Assembly: GCA_903835005.1 (NCBI GenBank)
Contig: CAILLK010000066.1
Span: forward strand, 1 to 61,595
Source of the DNA: an uncultured Bacteroidota bacterium
Lineage (GTDB): Bacteria; Bacteroidota; Bacteroidia; Chitinophagales; Chitinophagaceae
DNA length: 61,595 nucleotides
Reading direction: 5' to 3'
Shown: piece after piece, positions 52,347 through 59,932 of the stretch
How the letters are laid out: each line of letters begins with the position of its first letter
Position numbering within the stretch: the first letter of the stretch is position 1
Notes under the pieces: generated by a model
Database searches by the model: none
Told to the model about the DNA's origin: nothing
The model's input: the letters and a program-made list of their open reading frames with translations, nothing else
Made by a program: the position numbers and the translations under genes

Positions 52347-52440
52347 CGGTTTAGTTTAACCCCCTACTATATAGGGGGGTTAAACTACTAAACCGCTAAA
52401 CTGGTTTAATTAAACTGGTTTAAACAACCCCTAAACCAGT
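52344..52440 (+). other. Probable replication origin of element B
   Basis: A long imperfect hairpin (AGCGGTTTAGTTTAACCCCC... with its inverse ending CTACTAAACCGC, 52345-52397) surrounds TACTATATA. Then TAAACTGGTTTA is repeated at 52397-52408 and 52411-52422, and an inverted TAAACCAGTAAACC follows at 52432-52445. This dense GGTTTA array lies between helicase and primase genes, a usual place for an origin. The hairpin with its G/C arms could also be a terminator of the helicase transcript. Confidence 0.6.
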
Positions 52441-52450
52441 AAACCACCAA

Positions 52451-53770
52451 ATGAAAACCTATAATATGTTAGACGGAAAATTAAAGGCACAACATGATGC
52501 TATCAAAAACAGGATGGATATAGTAGCGGTTATAAGCCATTTTGAAACTGTAAAAGAAAGGAGTGAAATAAAAGGAAAGTATGTATGCAAGTGCCCTTTC
52601 CATAATGAGAAAACAGCATCCTTTCTTATTGATAAAAATAAAGGACTGTATAAATGTTTTGGTTGTGGTGTAGGTGGTGATACAATAAAATTTATTCAGG
52701 ATCGATTAAACCTGGACTACATAGAAGCGATGAAATGGTTAGGGAATTTCTACAATTTACCTATTGATAATAACAGCCCACAATCAACATTTACAAAAAA
52801 CAAACTAAATATTAGAGAAGAAATTGAAACTGAAACCCCGCCCCCGGTTTTCATTCCTAAAGAAGTTTTCAATCAGTCCTTAAATCATTATTCTGAAAAC
52901 AATTTTGTAGAGTTCCTGCATACACTTTTTGAGCCTTGCATTACCAATATGCTGATTGATAAATATTACATTGGCACATCAAAATATTATTCAGGTGCAA
53001 CAGTATTTTGGCAGGTAGATGAAACCGGGAATATCAGGTATGGCAAGGTAATGGGATACAACCCATTGACAGGGAAAAGAATAAAAGAACCATTTCCCCA
53101 ATTTACGAGCATTAATAAAGCAATCATAAAGAAGCATGAAAAAGCCAAAACAACTCCGCCGGATTGGGTTTTAAAGTATGATGAACAAAGCCCCAAACCA
53201 CAGGTTTTATTTGGCTTACATTTACTCAATTCTGATTTAAACAAACCCGTTGCAATCGTTGAAAGTGAAAAAACGGCAATTGTTGCCAGTGTATTTATTC
53301 CCTGCTTTATTTGGATGGCATTAGGGGGAAAAGTAGTTGAAAAATTTAAAGAAATCCCGGAAACATTAAAGGAGAAATTCAAACCATTAGCTGGGCGAAG
53401 GGTTTTATTAATTCCAGATCATGGAGCGGTTGAGGATTGGCAATATTTAGCAGGGGTAATTTATGACATTGCTAAAGTTTCAGTAACCGACCTGATAAAT
53501 ACGATGGCTAAGGATTACCAATTGCCGGACAAATCAGACCTTTGCGACTATCTTACAAGTGAAGCAGCCCGGACAGAATTAATAAATGAATTTAAGGCGG
53601 CACTAATCGAGCAAGCCCCGCAGACCACAGGGGAAGGAATTGGGATATGGTTAGACTTTTCAGATAAAGGTTTAAGGCGCAAAGATGTTGAAAGGGCTTT
53701 CCATGAAATTATTCAGGAAAACGAATTTGATAGCGAAACAAAAGAATTGATAAAGCCACACTGCAAATAA
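52451..53770 (+). CDS. CHC2 zinc-finger primase with TOPRIM-like domain (DUF6371 type)
   Basis: 439 residues. The CHC2 zinc finger is exact: C48, H51, C69, C72 (CKCPFHNEKT, YKCFGCGVGGD). A TOPRIM-like catalytic region follows near 262-330 (VAIVESEKTAIVASV, then MALGGKVV, LLIPDHGAVED), the form seen in Bacteroidetes primases of mobile elements. It makes RNA primers for replication of the element. Works with the upstream helicase. Confidence 0.85.
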   Translation: MKTYNMLDGKLKAQHDAIKNRMDIVAVISHFETVKERSEIKGKYVCKCPFHNEKTASFLIDKNKGLYKCFGCGVGGDTIKFIQDRLNLDYIEAMKWLGNFYNLPIDNNSPQSTFTKNKLNIREEIETETPPPVFIPKEVFNQSLNHYSENNFVEFLHTLFEPCITNMLIDKYYIGTSKYYSGATVFWQVDETGNIRYGKVMGYNPLTGKRIKEPFPQFTSINKAIIKKHEKAKTTPPDWVLKYDEQSPKPQVLFGLHLLNSDLNKPVAIVESEKTAIVASVFIPCFIWMALGGKVVEKFKEIPETLKEKFKPLAGRRVLLIPDHGAVEDWQYLAGVIYDIAKVSVTDLINTMAKDYQLPDKSDLCDYLTSEAARTELINEFKAALIEQAPQTTGEGIGIWLDFSDKGLRRKDVERAFHEIIQENEFDSETKELIKPHCK

Positions 53771-53813
53771 AAATCTTCCAATTTCGACTAACTTTGTTTT
53801 CTAAAAAAAGAAG

Positions 53814-54071
53814 ATGAGAAGCTACATACAATTTCAGCAAACTGAAATTCCCGGACATCCACCAACTCGAATGACTAAGGAATTAAAAGAAGAAATAGAG
53901 AATGATTTTGATGAAAAGTTTTCAACTATTTTACCAAAAATCGTTGCATCGGGTAAGCATTTTCAATTAGACATAGACCCGACAGGTAAAGAATTTAAAT
54001 CGTGGCCGGTTGGTTTTTCCAAAGAACTATTAGAAAAAATCAGGAAGATTGAATTGGGTCTAAAAAGCTAA
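53814..54071 (+). CDS. Unknown small protein, 85 aa, element B
   Basis: 85 residues. No family recognised. A charged helix (MTKELKEEIENDFDEKFSTI) is followed by a short beta segment (HFQLDIDPTGKEFKSW). TAACTTTG at 53794-53801 fits a -7 box just before the start. It overlaps the 3' end of the convergent gene by 32 bases. Confidence 0.5.
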   Translation: MRSYIQFQQTEIPGHPPTRMTKELKEEIENDFDEKFSTILPKIVASGKHFQLDIDPTGKEFKSWPVGFSKELLEKIRKIELGLKS

Positions 54072-54276
54072 AACAACAGTCAAGCCACCCTTTACTATAT
54101 AAATCTTTTTCTGCATCAGTTTGAAAATTATATTCTTTAATTTTCTCTCTTAGTGAATCAAATTGGGGATTTGGGAAAAGTCTCCCATCGTCTAATTTTG
54201 TTGCAGGTACTTCTGTATATAATTGTTCAACTTCATTACCCTGCTCATCCAAAAAAATCCCATCTGGCTTTTTCAT
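54040..54276 (-). CDS. Unknown small protein, 78 aa, element B
   Basis: 78 residues on the reverse strand, convergent with the preceding gene. Soluble, acidic (IFLDEQGNEVEQLYTEVPAT, then FDSLREKIKEYNFQTDAEKD). No family recognised. The 32-base 3' overlap with its neighbour is acceptable. Codon composition is protein-like up to the last ten codons. Confidence 0.45.
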   Translation of the reverse strand: MKKPDGIFLDEQGNEVEQLYTEVPATKLDDGRLFPNPQFDSLREKIKEYNFQTDAEKDLYSKGWLDCCFSFLDPIQSS

Positions 54277-55385
54277 ATCGTTAAATATTTAATATTTAAT
54301 TATTTGCAAGTATACACTTTTATTGCTTCAAAAACGAATTTATTATTAAATAATAATATAGCCCATAAGCGGCTTAAAAGTGAGGGCAAAATGAGCGCAC
54401 CCATCCCAGCTTCAGTACCCTGATTTGCATTCATTACGCAATATTTCGCATTTACAGGCATTAAGCAACGGTTGAAACCCGATGCAAGGGAATTACTATT
54501 AAGCAGCATCTAAGGGCTAAAGATGCTCTCATATTGCTATTCATTCCGTCATGGCGGGCTACCGCACACACCCACGCACTGCACACGCTCAAACTATGAT
54601 CTTTTTGTCCGGCAGTGCAGTTGATAGCTGCCCCACGCACAAGGCACACGCACAGCAGCCATCAACACGCACACGCACAGCAAAAGCAATTCTTTCACCC
54701 CATCACATCACAGCCCACGCTCAAAAAAAGGCTACAGGTGATGAAATGGGATTCAATCATTGCATTTGCTTTCTGCCAACGCTGCCACCAATGGAATAGT
54801 TTTTATCCTGGCACAGACCTACAGCACAGGCTAACAAAGGGGGCGGGAAAAAGGATTTTAGTTTTCAGTGATAGGGGAAATGTAGAGTAAAAATAAATGG
54901 CTAAGAATATGCTGGCGCAAACGGGCGCATCAGTAATTCTATTTAGCTGGAGAACATTTTTACCGCATCATTTATTTTTGAAATAATGCTTTAGCTTTTG
55001 AAACTATACCGGGCTTTATTAGGGCATTACTTCAAAAAAAATGATGTGCTGCACCAAAGAACCAAAACAGTAAAAAAAAGAATAGTATTTTAGCAGCCTA
55101 AATAAAATATGAAATGGTAACATAAAACAACAACTAAAACTATTTTAAGATAGTGTATTACACATAGTGTTGCAAACTGTTAAATCGCCAAAAATTTAAA
55201 TCCGAAGCAATGCAAATGATGTGGTACGCCGTATGGCGTAACTGTGTCTTTTGCTTCGGATAGGCTTTGGCGAGCCTTACAGTTTGCATCAGAATTTCAG
55301 TTGCGCTATTTTTTTGTTTATTCAGCAAAATAAAGATTACTTGTCTTAACTCTGGGAATGTTTTTGACCCGCCGAATAAACGGTT
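54277..55385. other. Noncoding structured stretch of element B
   Basis: No convincing gene in 1.1 kb. It starts with A+T-rich DNA, then 54551-54720 is C/A-rich on the + strand with many CACGCAC and ACACGC motifs. Three short blocks (CTACCGCACACACC at 54559, TTGATAGCTGC at 54621, CAACGCTGCCACCAATGGAA at 54777) recur nearly unchanged on the opposite strand of the noncoding stretch of element A. AGCATCT/AAGATGCT forms a hairpin near 54507-54530. A large nested palindrome follows at 55171-55288. Confidence 0.55.
55171..55288. repeat. 118-bp nested palindrome, element B
   Basis: Four inverted-repeat levels share one centre: TGCAAACTGT (55171-55180) with ACAGTTTGCA (55279-55288); CGCCAAA (55186-55192) with TTTGGCG (55266-55272); ATCCGAAGCAA (55200-55210) with TTGCTTCGGAT (55251-55261); and TACGCC (55225-55230) with GGCGTA (55235-55240) around GTAT. 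Each stem is perfect. It can fold into one long rod with internal loops, as RNA or single-stranded DNA. Confidence 0.8.
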
Positions 55386-55409
55386 TTGATAATGCAAACA
55401 AACAGCAAA

Positions 55410-56195
55410 ATGAAACAAATTTCAATAAATTTATTAGTAACTTTTATTTTTTATTTTTTGCCTTTTTGGGTCATTGGACAAGATTGGGACAACGGACAAC
55501 ATGCTTTTGTAATCGGAAAACATCATTCAGGCAATATCAAATATTCAGTATTGCATGTTGAACCTGACATTTTATATACCGAGCTTAGCTATCCAAGAAT
55601 TATAGATATTTTAATAAGTGAAAAATGTACGAAAAAAAATATTAGGTCAATTTGTCAAGATTATGCACTAAGTGAAGGTAAAGATTATTTAAAAATATTT
55701 TATTGGACAAGCAGAGAGAATTATAATAATAAGGGCAATATATTCGCTTTTTTCTTCTTTAACAATAACCATCATACTTATGAAATAACCTATCAAAATG
55801 GAGTGAAAGAATGTGGGTCAGTTGGTGAGAAACAATATGGGTTAGTATCTTTACCAGAGTTAAGAATTGATACGATAATATATGAAAACCCTAATGGTGA
55901 GAAAGTAGAGAAAATGAAAGAGAAAGCGAAAGAGAAAAAAATATTAAAAGATAAAATTGACAATGCAGAAATAAAACGAAAAAAAGTTGAAGAATATCAA
56001 AAAAAATATGGCAATAAGTATGGTTCATTTATTGCCGCTGGACAAGTAAAAATCGGAATGACTAAAGAAATGTGCATTGCTGCATGGGGTAATCCAATCG
56101 AGAAAAACAAACAGAATTCAGTTTTAGAAAAATGGAATTATAAAAGCAAATCAATTTATTTTGATAAGACAGGAATTGTAACAGCTATTCAATAA
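55410..56195 (+). CDS. Exported protein with SmpA/OmlA-like C-terminal motif, element B cargo
   Basis: 261 residues from the ATG at 55410. A signal peptide (SINLLVTFIFYFLPFWVIGQ) is followed by a beta-rich domain, a long charged helix (KMKEKAKEKKILKDKIDNAE) and a C-terminal GQVKIGMTKEMCIAAWGNP stretch. That end resembles the small SmpA/BamE-type motif (G-T/M-x-x-x-V...GxP). Function unknown. The DNA is very A+T-rich. Probable cargo of the element. Confidence 0.55.
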   Translation: MKQISINLLVTFIFYFLPFWVIGQDWDNGQHAFVIGKHHSGNIKYSVLHVEPDILYTELSYPRIIDILISEKCTKKNIRSICQDYALSEGKDYLKIFYWTSRENYNNKGNIFAFFFFNNNHHTYEITYQNGVKECGSVGEKQYGLVSLPELRIDTIIYENPNGEKVEKMKEKAKEKKILKDKIDNAEIKRKKVEEYQKKYGNKYGSFIAAGQVKIGMTKEMCIAAWGNPIEKNKQNSVLEKWNYKSKSIYFDKTGIVTAIQ

Positions 56196-56217
56196 TAAAT
56201 ATCAAACAGAAAATTTT

Positions 56218-56880
56218 ATGACAAATAAATGGGTTAAGATTATTGCTGTAATTGTTGTATTTATCGTACTGGCTTGTTTAACTGTACTGTTTGTAAATCA
56301 AAGAATGAAAGTAGCCGACCTCAATGAAAAATTAACCCAAACTATAGGGAAGGATCAGGGTTTAATGGAAATAATTTTAAAAATACCCGGTTCGGAAATT
56401 ACCTACGGAGAGGTTTTTGAACTTTGCGATAAATCAGTAAATGACAGAATACAATTGATAATAGAATTACGGGGACTGTACCCAAATATGAAAAGCACTT
56501 TAAAGGATTCCTTAATTGACTTTTTATCAATAGAAAATGAATTAGTGAGGGATGTAAAACAATATAGTAGAAGGCAAATGAATATAGGTAGTAAATTAGA
56601 ACATATTTCAAGATTGAATAATAGCGAATACTCATATTATTACAATTCTACAATTCAATCGGATTTTAAAGAATTAAAAGAGGATGCTATTAGTGGTTTA
56701 TCCAGCGCACTTTCTTTTAAAGAAAAGTATGATAACTTAGTAAATAAAGAAATTGGTTTATCAAAACAAATGAATAAGGCGGATTTGAGGTTCATTCTAA
56801 TATTCGATAAATACAAAACTGCTAATATTGAGAGAGCAGATCAGGTAATTACAAGTTGTCAAAAATGGGTTAGTAATTAG
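56218..56880 (+). CDS. Membrane-anchored coiled-coil protein, element B cargo
   Basis: 220 residues. One N-terminal membrane helix (IIAVIVVFIVLACLTVLFV, about 8-26) followed by helical, charged sequence facing the periplasm (MKVADLNEKLTQTIGKDQGL, later FKEKYDNLVNKEIGLSKQMN). No family recognised. It follows the exported protein by 22 bases and is likely co-transcribed. The two may be a host-benefit or phage-exclusion pair; no direct evidence. Confidence 0.5.
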   Translation: MTNKWVKIIAVIVVFIVLACLTVLFVNQRMKVADLNEKLTQTIGKDQGLMEIILKIPGSEITYGEVFELCDKSVNDRIQLIIELRGLYPNMKSTLKDSLIDFLSIENELVRDVKQYSRRQMNIGSKLEHISRLNNSEYSYYYNSTIQSDFKELKEDAISGLSSALSFKEKYDNLVNKEIGLSKQMNKADLRFILIFDKYKTANIERADQVITSCQKWVSN

Positions 56881-57264
56881 GTGTATGCTTATACTTAATT
56901 TCCTACACACAGCCCCGCAAAGGTGGCAAATTCAGGCGTAAACCATACCACAATAGCGAGGCAAGGCATTAACCCAATTTCAGCTTATTTGCCATATTCT
57001 ACCTAAAGGAACGTATAGTTTAATTATTAATTCATTAATTAATTCGTAAAATAATATTTGTTGAATTTTTCTATATGCCAAAATTGAAAAAACCTATCCG
57101 TGAAGTACCCATAATTAAATCAGGTCAAAAAGGCGTTATTTAAGGATTTGTTAATTTTATTATAATCCTTACAAACCCGTACTCTTAAAGCCCAATATTA
57201 ATCAATGGCTGTATAATTCTTTTAGAGTAAAAAATAACCTTGCTATTTCTAAATGAACTCTATT
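56881..57264. other. Noncoding right part of element B
   Basis: No gene of credible length. A 22-codon frame (57075-57143, beginning MPKLKKPIREVPII) exists but is too short to support. The rest is A+T-rich and shows nothing I can name before the arm sites. Confidence 0.4.
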
Positions 57265-57284
57265 TGTACCCCCAAGTGTACCCC
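57265..57284 (+). other. Arm-type integrase sites, right end of element B
   Basis: TGTACCCC at 57265-57272 and 57277-57284, the same sequence, orientation and 12-base spacing as at the left end (48087, 48099). They lie about 57 bases from the att core. Confidence 0.75.
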
Positions 57285-57295
57285 AAGCAAAAAAC

Positions 57296-57326
57296 AAACG
57301 CTGTAAGTTGTTGACTTACAGCGTTT
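57296..57326. terminator. Terminator hairpin at the right end of element B
   Basis: AAACGCTGTAAGT (57296-57308) pairs perfectly with ACTTACAGCGTTT (57314-57326). It lies 15 bases downstream of the tRNA-Cys 3' end in the direction of tRNA transcription and is now the likely terminator of the tRNA. Confidence 0.75.
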
Positions 57327-57340
57327 TACATTTTCATAAT

Positions 57341-57355
57341 GAGGTCGAAAGCGGA
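57341..57355. other. att core, copy 3 (within the intact tRNA-Cys gene)
   Basis: GAGGTCGAAAGCGGA. Bases 57342-57355 are the last 14 bases of the tRNA-Cys gene. Only this copy continues into a complete tRNA, so it is the junction that keeps the host gene functional. Confidence 0.85.
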
Positions 57356-57412
57356 TTCGAACCGCTGTAGCAGCTTTTGCAGAGCTGAGCCTAGCCACTC
57401 GGCCATCCGACC
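57342..57412 (-). tRNA. tRNA-Cys (anticodon GCA)
   Basis: 71 bases fold into a full cloverleaf: acceptor GGTCGGA with TTCGACC, D-arm GCC/GGC, anticodon stem CAGCT/AGCTG with loop CTGCAAA (anticodon GCA), T-arm AGCGG/CCGCT with TTCGAAT loop, discriminator T as usual for tRNA-Cys. CCA is not encoded. Elements A and B are integrated at its 3' end and restore its sequence. Confidence 0.95.
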
Positions 57413-57418
57413 GTGGTG

Positions 57419-57448
57419 CAAATGTAATAAAATTTCGGTGGTTAGCAA
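57419..57448 (-). promoter_or_regulatory. Promoter of tRNA-Cys
   Basis: On the reverse strand TTG (57448-57446), exactly 19 bases, then TACATTTG (57426-57419), six bases before the tRNA 5' end. This is a full Bacteroidetes-type promoter (TTG-N19-TAnnTTTG). The rest of 57413-57753 shows no other gene or clear signal. Confidence 0.7.
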
Positions 57449-57753
57449 TTTTCTCTTCAATTCGGTGAAGAAAAATTTCTTTACCCGCAAGATGCCTGCT
57501 CCTGCCGTATTATTGGAGCGTTTAGAGTGAAATAACTGAGGGCTTTTGTGGGCAGTTCTGTTCAAGGATAATAAAAGTAAACTCAGACTGCAATCCACCT
57601 GTTTTGAATTAGAGTTTAGCTATTATCACATATTTGTTGCGCCGAAACCGTTTCTCTGACTCTTGCCGTTTGCATGAAGACTAAACGATCAAAAGTAGCA
57701 AGCTCGTTCGATCTTTTTGGTTAATTTTATATCAAACAGATATTGATAAAATT

Positions 57754-58533
57754 ATGAAAGGCTTACGGTTCCTAGTGTTGATGCTTTGTCTGCAATTTGA
57801 AGTTATTGCCCAGAATAATACAACCCAGTCTGAGTACCCATTGCCCCGGAAGCCCGCCAGCGATGCTGATATGTTGTGGAAGAAGCGGGTGTGGCGCGAA
57901 ATAGAGGTATATGAGCGGGAAAACAGCCCGCTGAGAAGCGAAGAGACAGATGCGCTGGCTAGTATTTTACTGAACGGTATTAAGTCTGGAATAATAAAGG
58001 CTTATTCGAGTGAGGATACTTCTTTTCTTCATCCATTGGCTTTGCAAGCAATAGACACTCTAACCAGGTGCGATGCATCTGGTCTGTCGTCGTATGCGCG
58101 CTCCTACCAGCATCGCTTGAAAATGGGTGATCCGGATATCAGAGATACCTCAGCAATAGGATCATGCGTGTTTCCACAACAGGTAGAGTTTTATGAGATC
58201 AAAGAAGACTGGATATTCAACCGGAATGCCGGTCAGATGGAGGTTTACATTGATGCGATTGCTCCTGCAGCATATGTGCAAGGCGTAAAAAAGCCGCTAT
58301 TCTGGCTGAATTATCCTGAGATCAGGAACTATATCAGCAATTACGGGGTGTATGATGAAGGCAAAAAAATGAATCTGAGCTGGGCCGGGTATTTTGAATC
58401 CCGTAAGTTCAGCTCAATGATCACCTGCATACCGGGAGGTAGGAACGAAACAAAACCTGATAAACATGGGAAACACAAAAAGAAAATTAAGGGGGATGAC
58501 AGCGGAACATCACATGATGTTTGGGTTTATTGA
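57754..58533 (+). CDS. gldN: GldN-family gliding motility / type IX secretion protein
   Basis: 259 residues. A signal peptide (RFLVLMLCLQFEVIAQ) precedes DMLWKKRVWREIEVYE, then VEFYEIKEDWIFNRNAGQME, AIAPAAYVQG and WLNYPEIRNYI, the GldN pattern. GldN is a periplasmic part of the type IX secretion/gliding machine and is usually encoded after gldK-L-M. Here it stands alone, so it may be a second copy. The C-terminus has a Lys-rich tail (KHGKHKKKIKG). Confidence 0.82.
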   Translation: MKGLRFLVLMLCLQFEVIAQNNTTQSEYPLPRKPASDADMLWKKRVWREIEVYERENSPLRSEETDALASILLNGIKSGIIKAYSSEDTSFLHPLALQAIDTLTRCDASGLSSYARSYQHRLKMGDPDIRDTSAIGSCVFPQQVEFYEIKEDWIFNRNAGQMEVYIDAIAPAAYVQGVKKPLFWLNYPEIRNYISNYGVYDEGKKMNLSWAGYFESRKFSSMITCIPGGRNETKPDKHGKHKKKIKGDDSGTSHDVWVY

Positions 58534-58606
58534 TTTTTTTTCTGAGGGGCAACCCTTATTCCACAAGCTGCATATTTAATGTTGTAACAAGCATATACAA
58601 GCTGCA

Positions 58607-59134
58607 TTGACCGAACAAAAAGCTATAGAGGGATGTAAAAAACAAGACAGGATATGTCAGAAATACCTGTTTGATACCTACTCAGACGGGATGCTCATGG
58701 TGTGTATGCGCTATGTGAAGAGCCTGCCCGATGCGGAGGAAATGATGCTGAACGGATTTTATAATTTCTTTAAAACCATAGACAGGTTTATATACAGCGG
58801 ACAGGGTAGTATAGGTGGCTGGCTGAAGAAAATTGTGGTGAATGAATGCCTGATGCACCTGAGGAAAAAGGGGTTGAAAATAGTAAATGAAACAGATGCC
58901 AGCAATACTGCCACAGATGATGGTGTAATAAGCCGCATGAATGCCAATGAAATTTATAAACTGGTGATGACTTTGCCCGAAGGATACCGGACGGTGTTTA
59001 ACCTGTTTGTGATAGAAGGCTATACACACAGGGAAATAGCAGTGTTGCTGGGTGTGAATGAAGGAACAAGCAAATCGCAACTGAGCAAGGCAAGAATGCA
59101 ACTACAGAAAATGATAAAAGAACGTGCGTTATGA
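58607..59134 (+). CDS. ECF-type RNA polymerase sigma factor
   Basis: 175 residues from a TTG start at 58607; no ATG fits the conserved N-terminus. Region 2 (YLFDTYSDGMLMVCMRYVKS, AEEMMLNGFYNFFKTIDRF) and region 4 (LPEGYRTVFNLFVIEGYTHR, EIAVLLGVNEGTSKSQLSKA) are complete. It directs polymerase to envelope- or stress-related promoters. It is joined by an ATGA overlap to a membrane-anchored partner gene, as for sigma/anti-sigma pairs. Confidence 0.9.
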   Translation: MTEQKAIEGCKKQDRICQKYLFDTYSDGMLMVCMRYVKSLPDAEEMMLNGFYNFFKTIDRFIYSGQGSIGGWLKKIVVNECLMHLRKKGLKIVNETDASNTATDDGVISRMNANEIYKLVMTLPEGYRTVFNLFVIEGYTHREIAVLLGVNEGTSKSQLSKARMQLQKMIKERAL

Positions 59135-59928
59135 AAATGAATGATGGCGACCAGATATTGCGGCAGAAAATGGAAGAACTGGGCACGCTGGATGGCGGTA
59201 TTGTATTTGGCAAAGAGGAGGCATGGGATAAACTACAGAGCAGGATGGATAAAAAGCCTGCATTAGTAATACCTATCAAAATACGGATGGCTGCTGCTGC
59301 GGTTTTGATGATTATGGCTGGCGCAACGGCTGTTTATTACTCATCGGATTTTCGTTTAGCTAAGACCGGCAATTCCGGGCCGGGCAGACATGATATAAAA
59401 AATATTTCCGGCATGGAGACCGGAAAAGAGGAGGCGGCAACAGAATTAACCAGGGTAAATATTGACAAACCAAATAAAGTAACCAGGCCGGCAATAGTGC
59501 ACTACTCAGCACCAACAGAAAAGTTGCAAAATAAACCAAATTCACCGGCCTGGACAGTAAACGATAGTGTTATTGCCACAGTGCCAGTTGGTCTTCCTTC
59601 ACCAGTGGCGAAGCTGCAAATGCCGGCAACCAAGGAGATGAAAGTTGTGTATATTGATGACGTTGAACATTCCAGAACGGAAAAAAAACAGCCGGTTTCA
59701 GACATAAATGCTCCCGTTGTGAAACTTGATTTAAATGCAATGCCGGTAAACTATATAGGTGATGTAGAGCGGAATGAAGCTGAATTCAGAACAATGTTGC
59801 GGGATAACCCCAGAACCCTGGTCCGGAATATTTTTGCCCGGCCTGTATACCAGGAGGAGGATTATTCCCCGCAAGAGTACACCCAGTCCCATAAATTCAT
59901 GAAAGGCATATTTAACAACCAAAATTAA
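59131..59928 (+). CDS. Single-pass membrane protein, probable anti-sigma factor
   Basis: 265 residues: about 50 cytoplasmic residues (ILRQKMEELGTLDGGIVFGK, then EEAWDKLQSRM), one membrane helix near 52-70 (RMAAAAVLMIMAGATAVYY), then a long periplasmic Pro/Thr/Lys-rich part. Gene overlap with the ECF sigma factor and this topology suggest an anti-sigma factor, although no zinc-binding or FecR motif is visible. The periplasmic part has no recognised domain. Confidence 0.6.
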   Translation: MKMNDGDQILRQKMEELGTLDGGIVFGKEEAWDKLQSRMDKKPALVIPIKIRMAAAAVLMIMAGATAVYYSSDFRLAKTGNSGPGRHDIKNISGMETGKEEAATELTRVNIDKPNKVTRPAIVHYSAPTEKLQNKPNSPAWTVNDSVIATVPVGLPSPVAKLQMPATKEMKVVYIDDVEHSRTEKKQPVSDINAPVVKLDLNAMPVNYIGDVERNEAEFRTMLRDNPRTLVRNIFARPVYQEEDYSPQEYTQSHKFMKGIFNNQN

Positions 59929-59932
59929 ATAA

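Larger units (their letters stand above)
47943..57340. mobile_element. Integrative element B at tRNA-Cys
   Basis: About 9.4 kb between core copies 2 and 3. It contains integrase, RteC-like gene, HTH gene, RecA-like helicase, CHC2 primase, a repeat-rich origin candidate, two small unknown genes, a noncoding structured region and two envelope-protein genes. There is no relaxase, conjugation, capsid or terminase gene. The int - HTH - replication layout resembles small phage satellites and non-conjugative integrative elements. The DNA is visibly more A+T-rich than element A. Confidence 0.75.

Noticed and set aside
54551..54890. Two His/Thr/Gln-rich frames in element B
   Set aside because: They translate the CACGCAC repeats; composition follows the repeats and not protein constraints.
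55171..55288. Integron attC site
   Set aside because: The folded shape is similar, but the terminal RYYYAAC/GTTRRRY core pair is not in the right places and no integron integrase is present.
57326..57598. Reverse-strand frame across tRNA-Cys
   Set aside because: It reads through the tRNA and its promoter; not a protein gene.
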